Positions 35,957 to 47,400 of a stretch of 64,000 nt of DNA are shown in pieces. The notes under the pieces are model-generated. The model was not told where the DNA came from, ran no database searches, and saw only the letters and a program-made list of their open reading frames with translations. This DNA is from Colias croceus (Eukaryota; Arthropoda; Insecta; Lepidoptera; Pieridae). The DNA is taken from the NCBI RefSeq assembly GCF_905220415.1, contig NC_059538.1, positions 6,944,001-7,008,000 on the forward strand. Direction: 5' to 3'. The translations under genes were made by a program, and so were the position numbers. Every line of letters starts with the position of its first letter. The stretch's first letter is position 1.

Positions 35957-37440
35957 TCAGTTAATTATTTTTGTTATAAATTTGTAAAGTATCTACAATG
36001 TGTCTATTAGACAAACTCTTTTGTTGTTTAAACTTTGATAAGAGTCGGAATGATCCTGTAAAATTCGTTTCTAAGACTGAATGATTTATTGTATTATAAT
36101 GCACAAAATATTAATTCTAGATCGCACATTTGAACAGACTTCGATTTTTTTTATAATTATTTTTGAATGATTATCTGATTTCGTAATATTTTAATTATCA
36201 CAAGATGTTAGTGAATGTAGAGCCGAATTTCAAGTGTATCTGTGTGAGTGTGAAGTTTAATTTAGGACTGCAATTTAAAATCGGGTATTATTCCGACTCT
36301 TATGACATATCACGCGTATGTACAATTATTATGATTAAAGTAGACATGCCCTTGGGGTAGTTTTATAGGAGAAATCAATTTTAACACATATAATATATGG
36401 GTACCGGATGCTCAACTCTGTATGTTCACAATCCAGTGGGTTATGGTTCCTGAATTTTTAATTTATTGACGGGGAATCTGTATCTACCTTAAAAAATTAC
36501 GTAGAGTTTATAGATGTAAATAATTGCGTATGTGACATCGCTTTATTCCTAAAACGTAAAATTAATTGGTTGACACTAATTCCACGTCGATACTTTTGGG
36601 ACACTTAGCAATTATGTTACTTATTTAGGTGCAAAGTTCGGCGAGGCCGTGTCGGGTAAGAAGTGCCTTCGATAAAGCAGGTTTCGAATTTGTTTCGGGT
36701 TCAGTGAATCTTTTTGATAGTATTATAACATTATAAGGACTTGTAATAAGATTGCATTACGTAGATTTCCAGTGATTTTAAATCAAAAAAAATATTGAGT
36801 ATGTTTAATTGATGTCTATATGGTGCGAGACAAAAATTTTAGATAATAAAGATATTTAATCAATATCCACAATCATGTTAATATATTTTATGCAAAATTT
36901 TCATTACTGTCTAATTGTGTGCAATGTTGTGATTAATGCAATATCGATTAGACATTCGGAAGAGTTTCGTGTCAAATCAAAATATTGATATTATCCATAT
37001 AGTGTTGAATAATTTGTACATATTGTGATATTTTAATTTAATCGTGTAATAGGCATGTAGGTTAGAGTAGTAATTGTATTCGGTGGACTACCTTTTCCGT
37101 CTGAAATTAATGCACAGCGTTCCTAACATTGGTTTGTTGCTAACGGAGACGGCGGAAAATAATTACGCTTACCGTAGAGACCGGATACAATACGTTGGCA
37201 TCTATAACGTCAACCATTCAATGTATATAGCGTGTCTGTCCAATATTATTATTTAATAAAATCTTGCGCATGCGCCCTCGAATATTTTTACATCATTAGT
37301 TGGTGTAGGCTCAAAGGCAACTCGTGCGTCTACTGTCGCAAATGTACGCATATAACTGCATTGTACAAAGATCTATATTTATAAATATGTTTAATGATTG
37401 AAAAAAATAAAGGTTTATTTTGAATTAAGTGTTTAATTTA
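35957..37440. other. Region between pebble and the convergent SLC6-like gene
   Basis: AT-rich, no gene seen. AATAAA near 37410 may be a distal pebble poly(A) signal. Confidence 0.4.
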
Positions 37441-37506
37441 TTTACAATACCTTTCATCTTTAACTACAACAATAATAACATCGCGTTTATATAATATTAT
37501 CCGTAA

Positions 37507-40500
37507 TTAATTTCGAGTGCGTCTGCCTGATTTAATGAAACGATATACGTTAACACAAGCTCTAGTAGGCACAGAGAGCATCACACCGGCTAAAGGCACT
37601 AGTGCTAAGAACATAAATATGTGGGGCATTTCAGCATCGCTTAGAGCAGAAGCTTTCATCAATATGGTTGCCTGAAATTAAGAGAGCTCGTTTTATTCAC
37701 TGAATTTAATATGAAGATAATATATTTATTCACGCTATCTTTAATGTAGGCTTATTGATTATTGCTTAGTACTCGTACGTGCTATAGCGTTCGTTCACTT
37801 TCAGTTGAATATTTTTACAAATAAATATTTATTTACACTTTGCTATTCTCTCAGTGACCCATAAAAATCGTAAAGATATAAGAAGGTGGATCATTTTTAA
37901 ATTGTTGTTTTATTTCTTACTAGCTTTCCGCCTGCGGCTTCGCCCGCGTTTTCAAAGAAAAACCCGCATAGTTCCCGTTCCCGTGGGATTTCCGGGATAA
38001 AACCTAGCCTATATTACTCGTGGATAATGTAGCTTTCGAATGGTGAAAGAATTTTAAAAATCGGTCCAGTAGTTTATGAGCCTATTCATTACAATCAAAC
38101 AAACAAACACAGTTTTCCTCTTTATAATATTAGTGTAGATAATTTTCTCACATAATTAAATGAGGCATGTACTAACAAAAGTAACAAATGGTATTATTTG
38201 CCATTGGGCGTCAATCCGTGTTGAACAAGCGTTCTCTTCTGTCGCAATATTCATGTCTGATACAAAGTCGTGACTGCGATATACGTATAGCATAGCGATT
38301 AGTTCTAACAGGCACACAAAAGGCATCGATATTCCCGTCATAATTGCATCGACACTTTCCAATAGTGCAAGTCCGCCCTAAAATCCAACAAATATAGAAA
38401 AAAAAACCGCAGAGCTTACGATTATTTCAAATTAATTAAGAACGAAAATACTCACGGTAGTAGCGTATAACAAGCTGAGACTCATACAACTCAATATGGT
38501 GCCTGCTACTACTACTTGTTCTGCAAACCTATTACAATATTTCAGGAGTAGGTATATAAGTTATAGAGAGCTGTTCAGCGTCGTATACATAAATATTATA
38601 TTCGTAACGTTATCCAGACAAACTTCACTTACACTAATTTAACTTTGTATTCAAAGATTGTATGGAGAGCCGTTTTCACAGACATGTATGCCACAGTCAT
38701 GTATGATAAGGCAAGACCGCTAAATATTAGTACAGACCTGAAAAATAATTAGATATCAAAATTAAAAATTCGTTCTGAGTGTGTGCACGTTGATTTATTC
38801 AGAAATCACTTACATAAAGTGCGAGTAATTACAGATCAAAACACATTTCGAGTACATAGGTATTATCCATAGTGTACCTAAAATCAAGATTGATTTTAAA
38901 TATAATTTATTCACGCATTCATAATTACTGTGAACTATACCCACTTTCACGCATATTGTATGTTGCTTTTGTATTTGGCTGTATGTAGTCTACGAGAGCG
39001 CAAACAGCCGCACCGCTCGAGTGTAAGCCAGTCAATAATAATAATAGTCCACTATGCCATACATTTTCACTATTTAAATGTGGATCTATATGCCCCGAAG
39101 CTAAAAAAATAAATATTACGTATAACATGTAAGGTGTTAATATTTGGTTCCAAACATTAATCATTATACCTACTCACCGTAATGATTGAGTCCCTTTCCG
39201 TGAATTAGTTCAGTACCAGTACTAGCAGAATGTATATAGAGCGCTACTTCCAATGCATCTGCAATACCCTGTACAATATCGTTATATAATTATTATAATC
39301 ACTGAATTACATACGCTCATGTATACGTTAATGTAATTATCAAAAAAATAAAAAATAACATATTATAATAGTAATAGCACAGACTAATAATAATATACTA
39401 CGTATGTAATAGTATACAAAAGCATACAGCAAATATTTCTTTTACACCGATTCGGTAAACTCTACGTAAAGCTCGAGGTATGGAGGCGAGATTTGTAACA
39501 GCCGTGAATACTAATATTAATGACCAAATCCATGGTATTGCCAGTAGAAAAGTCTGCATATTATTCCAAATTAGCTGAAACATTTTGAATAAGAATACAA
39601 TACCTATATTTTTTTAAACAGTAGTATTAGAATAGAGATACTGACTCGCCCGTATGCCAGACGTTCACTTATCATTAACAACCACAACGATATCCAAACA
39701 AGCACAATACTTAGCACAAGAGGCATATTAAACTGGCCAAAATTATAGTCTGTACGCAGTGAAGCCACCTCCACACTGAAAATTTATTAAGACATTTAAA
39801 TAACGTACGTAATATATTTCAATATGCGTATAAAATGATGAGACATGTCTTAATATCTAAAAAATATTATTGATATACTTACTAGAAAAAGTTATATGCT
39901 GGAGTGCTATACAGTGTTGGGTAGCCAGAGCTATATTCCTCCTTACACATTTGTATTTGATGAGTATTTTTGCTTACATCTGAATCTCTTACATCGCTGA
40001 AAGCAGTATAATGATTTAAGATTTTATATGCAGCTCACAGCTCACTCCAACAATAAAGGACAAAAGTTCATGATTTATCAATGTAGACTATATTGTATTA
40101 TAAACTAGCTAAGTTCTCTTGACAACTTAACACTTAAGTAGGTACTAAGTTTGATTGGTAGAGCGCACTAATCTCAGGAACTACGGGTGCGATTTGTCTC
40201 ATTTATCGAAGAATTCTACTTATAAAATTATCACGCTAAGCCCAGTAGAAGCGGTCAGCGGAGGGATAAAACCACTGGGAGCAGCTAGTTAATATAATAT
40301 TATATAGCTCAAGAGTTTGTTGCATTGTTTGCGCACTAGTTTTATGAATTACGAAATGAAGAATATTTTTTGTGTTGATGCTCTAAAATCGAATACAAGC
40401 TATATAACATGACGCTACGACCAATATAAATGAGTAGCAATGAAAGTAATCTAAGAAAATCATTATGTTTACTTATCAATTATTAAGTATACTTTTAAAT

Positions 40501-41773
40501 ATATCACCTCCTGAATGACGCATTTCTCCAAGCGAAATCGTCTGTACCCACAGTATAATATTCATCATCTCTATAATCTTCATCTACTTCTCCGACCGAT
40601 AGTGAAAACCTAGACTATATAATTCTGATTATCTTACCATCGCATAAATAATTAAGTATAATAGTATCACGCAAACACGTATGACTATATATGTATTTTG
40701 AAAATATATTTAACCAACCTCCCTTAGAGTCAACGTAGAAATATCTTTAAGAACAGGATCATATGGCTTTAAATCAAAATCCCTGGAAAAATTAACAGTG
40801 ACGGATAAAATATAATATCTTGGTTCAGATTTATTTTAACTTGTAGGTCCAGTGTCCACATACCTACAATATGTGAATGGTAATTTGGAATCCGATATTG
40901 AGTGTAATACATAAATCGCTGCTATCGCCGCTATAGTGCAACAGTTGATGGCACGTATTAATGTATTTATACATATTGCAATTCCAATACCTATAAGACC
41001 AATTATTTGAATTTATTTATAAAAACAATTTATGAAGATAGAGCATTTATTTCAGTTTTGTATATTTCTTTAAGATTATATATTTTTTTTCTTGAAAGAC
41101 CCAGATAATTTCGGCTTTAGTTACCATCTAGCATAGGAATAATCCGAAAAGCGCGACCGGGACCACTGATACTCCACTGACCAAGGTATACTTCGAAATG
41201 ACGCATAGGATTTGCCAAACTTGCAGTTGCCGTTACCAGAAACAATATGAAAAGGACTGGGAATTAATAATTTTATTATTGTTTTATGTAGTTACGAGTT
41301 TATTTTATGTAATGTATTAGCATTGATAATAAAATAGTTCTACTGACAATTGCCTTTTTTTCAATTTGCCTTTGGTATTTGCTAATATGAAAAATAATTG
41401 ATATTCGTACAAAAACCACCAGTCAGAGCTGAAGCCGCAACTCGACAGTGCATAGTTAGAAATGCCCCTAAGGCCAGAGACCCGTATCGCAGTTTAGATC
41501 GTCCCGCAGGTCCGTGCCGCGCCCCGCTGCCCGCCGCATTATCCATCCCGGGGATGTGAGACGTTGATACCACGACAGACGTATCGCTTTGCTATTTTAT
41601 AACATAAAATTATACTTTAAAGTAACAAAATAATAATAACGAGGAAGCCAATTAAACAAAATATTGCGAAGATTTCTATTCTAAAAATATTTTTCGTAAA
41701 TGTGAAACAATACCATATTCCTGTTGTCGTATGTAAGTATTACATCCAGAGAATTTTGATTTCTGTTCGCCAT
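37507..41773 (-). CDS. Divergent SLC6 (neurotransmitter:sodium symporter) family protein
   Basis: Exons read on the minus strand: 41744-41773, 41420-41591, 41125-41256, 40864-40990, 40719-40782, 40508-40614, 39883-39996, 39646-39775, 39428-39574, 39178-39268, about 38985-39100, 38633-38737, 38456-38528, 38177-38377 and 37507-37671; roughly 560 residues. SLC6 hallmarks are EVYLGQWSISGPGRAFRIIP (TM2 end), SDSKLPFTYC before the large extracellular loop, MPLVLSIVLVWISLWLLMI, GIADALEVALYIHS, LLLLLTGLHSSGAAVCALVD (TM8) and GGLALLESVDAIMTGISMPF (TM10). The canonical TM1 sodium-site motif (G.GN.WRFP) is replaced by ALGAFLTMHCRVAASALT, so classical Na+-coupled transport is doubtful. The donor of the exon near 38985-39100 could not be placed with a GT in the required phase 2; a GC donor (CA|GCCA) would fit. 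The gene is either strongly divergent or starting to decay. Confidence 0.7.
37920..38141 (+). mobile_element. Lep1/Helitron-like repeat
   Basis: CTAGCTTTCCGCCTGCGGCT, CGCGTTTTCAAAGAAAAACC, CCCGTGGGATTTCCGGGATA, then CAATCAAACAAACAAACA and a terminal TATTAGTGTAGAT. Close to identical with 50217-50450; partial relatives at 42815, 45180 and 59504. Located in an intron of the SLC6-like gene. Confidence 0.75.
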
Positions 41774-42814
41774 TGTCTTTACTCAGTTAGATTTGGTAAT
41801 GAAATTAAATTAAATATTCTGGTTTTGTTGATATACTTTTAGCTTAATATGTCATCATGACACTTTTGTCAGTAGTCCTCGCGTAGTCAGTATAAATAAT
41901 ATTTTTATTCTGCTTTGATTCTGCTGTGAATCGTGGTGGAACGTGGGTGGAACGGGTGGAACCTGTGGGTGGAACCGTCTTGTCTATACGGATCAGATAG
42001 GTACATTTTACACATAAACGATATTCGTGAAAATTTGTATATAAAGAGTGTGTGTTCCTTAGTGTGATTATTCCTCATGTTTCGATTTTATAGACAAACT
42101 GAATAAATGAAACGACTTAATTTTGCTAATTTTCTTTTATTAATCTTAATAACAATAAATTCTTATCCAACTAATTTAATAACTACTGTACATTTTTATA
42201 ACTGTACGTACAAATGAGATTTTAGAAACACACATAAACACTATTCACATTTTGTTGGAATTTCGGCACCGATCGCGGTGTGGAGATTTTTAGTATACAA
42301 AAATATTCATATAACTTAAGATGTTTATAAATAGAGGGCTTAATAAATATTAATTGTTCTGAACGCCTATTGGTTTCGAAGTCAATTATTCTACAAAACA
42401 TTTCTGGCTTTACCACTTGACAAAAAATAAACCTGGATTATTACAAAATTTAATTATCTATGTACGGCTAGAAAAATTATTGTACCTTAATGCAACAATG
42501 AGACATGATCTAAATTTACAGGATTAATAATTAATTGTATTTTTAATTTATACATTATTCATTATTTAATGATATACAAATCTGATTATGGTAAACTTTA
42601 TACAACCTCTATGCCAAAGAACTATAATTTTCATAACACTCTACCAAATACATATTATGCAAAGCATTCATGTTACTAGGTAACCTCGAAAATATTGTTG
42701 CATTGACGTATACAACTAGACTCACTGTGGTCTTTTATAAGATCGCCGAAAAGGTCGCGTTGTAAAAATATACCATCAAATTTACATCTTATTTCGTAGT
42801 AGTAACGCTCAAAA
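41774..42814. other. Intergenic region upstream of the SLC6-like gene
   Basis: AT-rich. No gene recognised. Short GTGGAACGGGTGGAACC repeats at 41935-41975. Confidence 0.4.
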
Positions 42815-43045
42815 TCCATACTATATAATATTATAAATGCGAAAGTAACTCTGTCTGTCTGTTATTCAATCAGATCAGAATCAATCCTTAACTACTGAAC
42901 CAATTTGCTTGAAATTCGGTTTAGAGATATTTTGATACCCGAGAAAGGACATAGGATAGGTTTTATCCCGGAAATCCCACGGGAACGGGAACTATGCGGG
43001 TTTTTCTTTGACTGCGCGGGCGACGCCGCGGGTGGAAAACTAGTA
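42815..43045 (-). mobile_element. Lep1/Helitron-like repeat, inverted
   Basis: Begins TATAATATTATAAATGCGAA with GTCTGTCTGTTATTCAATCA, passes through CGGAAATCCCACGGGAACGG and ends GCGGGTGGAAAACTAGT, the complement of the GC-rich hairpin end seen at 37920. Confidence 0.75.
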
Positions 43046-43271
43046 TATTATAAACGCCTAGAACAAAAGTCTGCCTAATAGGCGCGGCTTGATTCGAACA
43101 GTGTTTGAGCGTGATTGATTCTATTTGTTTTGGTCGTCAATGGCAAAATGCTTAATATTAACCCTGTTTCTGAGAGATGATTCATAAATTTCTAACTAAT
43201 TAGAGTCCGATTAGCATTTGTAAATATGTAAAGTTCATTGATATTGATGACATTGAATAATTGAAGTATTT

Positions 43272-43420
43272 TGAAGTGAAACTTTTTTAGGCACGTTGAG
43301 TAAAATTTCAAGGTCGCGTCATGGCAATACCATCACGTCATGGAGTAAGGCGACGATTTTGGTATCTTTGAATCTTGCCAAAGAAGTTTCACTTCTGACA
43401 CGTGTGCTCGGCACACACGC
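43272..43420 (-). mobile_element. GTGTGTGCC-AGCACAC element, copy 2
   Basis: Inverted near-full-length match to 30877-31032, ending in GTGTGCTCGGCACACAC. Confidence 0.75.
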
Positions 43421-44415
43421 CCTTTTTTATTCATGTAGGTGTACAACCAATTTTACTAAAAATGGTTTTAATAAATTATATTTTAGGAGCTCTCTGGTAC
43501 TGGCACTCACAAAAGGCACATTTGCAATATTGATGTTTTAGAATCCATTACAAATGATTTCCAGCAATCGCCCAAGAGCTATTAATTAATATACTATTAA
43601 TATTCTTATCTTCTCTCGTTATTTCCGATAAGGCATGTTTTATATGAAAGTCTTGTGGGGAAATCCAGAATAAAAATATAGTATGATCAAGAATATTCTT
43701 TGATGTAAATAAATAATTTATATGCCAAACATCCAAACATTAATTAACATCTTTAAATTTCTAGTAGTGGAAATTTCATATTCCGAATTTCGTTACAGCA
43801 AAAAAACACGATCCTATTGATATAATCTTTTATAAGAAATATTATACATCCAAAACATTGTTAAGTTAGTATTTGACTAGTAAGTCATTAATGATTATGA
43901 TTACAAAAAAAAAATTATTATGTTGTTCTAGTATTCCCGCAAAAGCTATTGGACGGATATTTATGTAATTTTCATTGGTAGAGTAAAAAATAGTGTCTGT
44001 TTCGCAGATTCAATTAGTAGACTAACGTGTGATTAAATAAAATAAAACATTGTTTATGTGGTCCCTCACAAATAAACATTGCTTACAGATTCCATAAACT
44101 TGATTTCTTATAAAAACAATTGTTAATGTTATAGTATGAAATCTGTATATTAAAGAAACCATTGCAAAGAAATTGTAAGAAAACTACGAGGATTTATTCT
44201 ACAAAGAAGAGGCTGCTTGCTACAATTTGTTTATAAGTTTGATATGGTGGGGAGTAGTTAAGAGATGTCTATAGTATATTCTAAATTATAGAGGTCACAT
44301 TGAAAGATGACTACGAGGCTGCGTTCTACAAACAACTTATAAAGGTAGTTTTTAAGAGTAGTCTATGGTGCTACAAGGTAGAGGCCGCATTAAGCGGGTA
44401 GAGGGTGTGCAGGGG
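43421..44415. other. Intergenic region and MED14 3' UTR
   Basis: No gene seen. The part nearest 44415 is the MED14 3' UTR; TTTATT (AATAAA on the minus strand) occurs near 44193. Confidence 0.4.
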
Positions 44416-47400
44416 CTAGGAGGGCGGCGGTGCGGGGGGCGGGGGGGCGTCCTGCGGCAGAGAGAAGTTGATGAGCAGGTCCCGCACACCCGCCCACAGG
44501 ATGCACTCGCCGTGCGGCTGGTGGAACTCTGCGAACCTGGAATCGATGTTTATGACTTAAATAAGGAGTGCTTGTTTTGAATATTGCGATTCTACAGTGA
44601 ACACTAATGTGCTATTGGTGAGTGTTGCAAAAACAATGGATGGTAACATTTTTGACGTACAAGAATTGGTTATTTCAACATATAATAATAATTTACTATA
44701 TGTAGTCCATAAAAATACTGGATTAACACCCTTTTAATAAGACATTATTTTTCTTAAATGTTTAATGTTTTATTCAAGAGAAATAGAGTGTGTCATTGTA
44801 TTTACCGTTTGAGATGAAGGTTGACAGCGATGAGGTGCGGCTGCTGTGCGTCCCGGCGCTCAGCAATTTGCATCGCATTGGACTGAACGTCATATACCAG
44901 TGGAAGAACTAATTGTGTGTCACCGCGCGTCAGACAGATCTGTATACAATATTATTTAGGTGGTTATGAATTTAAATATGTAATCAATTTTTTTGAAATT
45001 ATAAGTCATAATATACTTGTTTAGTGTTAAATTCAAAATAACAATAATATACTGTAGACGAGATATATCTGCCCTTTTATGCAATAAGAAAATCACAATT
45101 TCCATTACTTATAGCTTTCCCACATTATAATATTATTGTACAATATATATAAACCTCGTGTCACAATGTTTGTCCTCAATGGACTCCTAAACCACTTATC
45201 CGATTATAATAAAATTCGCACACCATGTGCAGTTCGATCCAACTTGAGAGATAGGATAGTTTAAATCTCAAATCGTTTTAGAGAAAGCGGGCGAAGCCGC
45301 GGGCGGTAAGCTAGTTGTACAATATAAAGTGTACAGCACAATGAGGAGACGTGGCACTCACGAAGAAGAGTATCTTGTGCTTGGCGAGCAGCACGGCGGG
45401 CTGTCCGGCGGGCACGATCTGCGGGCCGTGCGGCGGGATGCGCAGCGCCCACTGCAGCTGCCACAGCGCGGGCGCCACGGGCACCAGCTCGGCGCGCATG
45501 AGCGCCACCAGCGCGGGCAGCGCGGCCGGCGGCGCGCCCAGCGCGCGGCACCAGCCCTGCAGCGCCGTGCCGCGGTACGGCGCGATCGCCACGCGCTGCT
45601 CGAAGAACTTCTCCATCACCTGACATATTGTCGTTACGTGTCATTTTTTAATTCAATATGGTTATTGAAGATCACTGATAGCGTGGTTAACAACTAGGTA
45701 CCTATAATCGACTAGTTGACTAGTGCACTAAACTGGGTGCATTCATAAGTTTTTAGTTGAGTATAAAATTGTTCAGTCAATGGAAGTATGATGTTAAAAA
45801 AAAAACATTTTTGGTATTTTTTTCTTCCTGTAAGATTTGAGATTTCTTAGTTTGTATTTACGTTATTTTGCGAAATTGCCGAAATCATTTATTTATTATT
45901 TATCTCTTCAAAATTAGATGACTCTATAAGCTTAAAAATAGTTTACCTGCAAGTCCTCAGCGGACCAATTGTCCTTATTATCGGGCAGCGGCGTGAGCTG
46001 CAGGTGCAGCGACTGCATGTGCTGCGGGTGCAGCGCCACGCGCGCCGCCAGACACGCCGTGTCGCAGCGGAACGTCAGGCTCGTCGCGTCCACCGACACC
46101 AGCGTCAACTGCGACATTGAGACAATTTAATAATTTGGCTTAACATTTTGATCTGATATTCTGGTTTTGTACTGCGTAAAAAATTATTTTTATGTGCATT
46201 TTAAACATTTTTTTTTATTAGCGTCTATTCCAGACCATAAAATAATTAAAATCACTTTAGTCTGGTTCTATTTTGTATTTGATTGACGTCTAAGTAGAAC
46301 ATCGAATAACAAAGTATTCATTATATTTGAACAAATAGCTTTCTAACGACGAACATTTTAAGCAGGAAGCGCTTTCCAATTACACATCAGCGGCGATATA
46401 CTCACAAACTCCTCCTGCTGCACGGCGCGCTGCATGGCCCGCTTCATGTAGACGCAGGCGAGGAAGCGCTGCAGCGGCGCCAGCGCGGGGCCGGGCGGCG
46501 CGCCGGGCGGCGGCTCGCACGGCGTGCACAGCGCTTCCAGCTTGCTCACCGCCATGGGGGTGGCTGTGGCGCCCGCCCATGGACGGCCCCGCCCGCTCGC
46601 CGTGCTAGTTGAACTCGCTTGTGGACCTGATAATGTATACAACATTTTTTTATTTATTTATAAAGTAATCATACTAAAGACAACGTACATTTTCGATGAG
46701 ACGTTCTTGCATTAACTTAATTTTATAATAAATATTAGAACTGCAAGCTAATTTTATTATAATTAAATACTACAGAATTTTGTGTAAATTAACACAATAA
46801 AGTAAATTACAAAAGTTTTAGTATTTATTTATTTATTTGATTTGCCAACAGATGAACCTACATCTTATATTTATAATATATATATATGTATTTTGACTAT
46901 GTGACATAAATTAGCATGCATAGTAAGATGTAGATCCAATTACAGGCAAATACAACATGCATTTTTGAGTTGTATCAAATTATAGCTTCTAATCGTAGTA
47001 TAAATTTTAATCAGAAAACATTATCAATCAGTATAATTTTTATGTAAAACGCTTTAACATGCAAACAAACTAAGAAAGTTGATGTCAACTTTTGTACTAT
47101 TAAATAATCTATTATGTTCCCAACAAACTCTAGCAATGACGCTGTTGAAGCCTAAATTGGTTCTATATCTTTTGACAAAAAATACATTAGTTTTCCTAGA
47201 GTATCTCCTCGGAACAGCTATATTAATTTTTGATAGTAGATTAGGACAAATATACGAATTTGTAACAATTTTATATAACAACATTTGATCTGCCATCCAT
47301 CTCCGATGTTTAATGCTACATTCACACGCTGGCTGTTTGTCACAAACACCGCAAACAGCAAACGAAGTCCCAATCACCAACCACAATCACCCAACACAAA

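Noticed and set aside
45261..45697. Alternative-frame and antisense open frames over MED14 exon 45362-45619
   Set aside because: The true frame (EKFFEQRVAIAPYRGTALQG) is fixed by exon phase; the others are compositional shadows.
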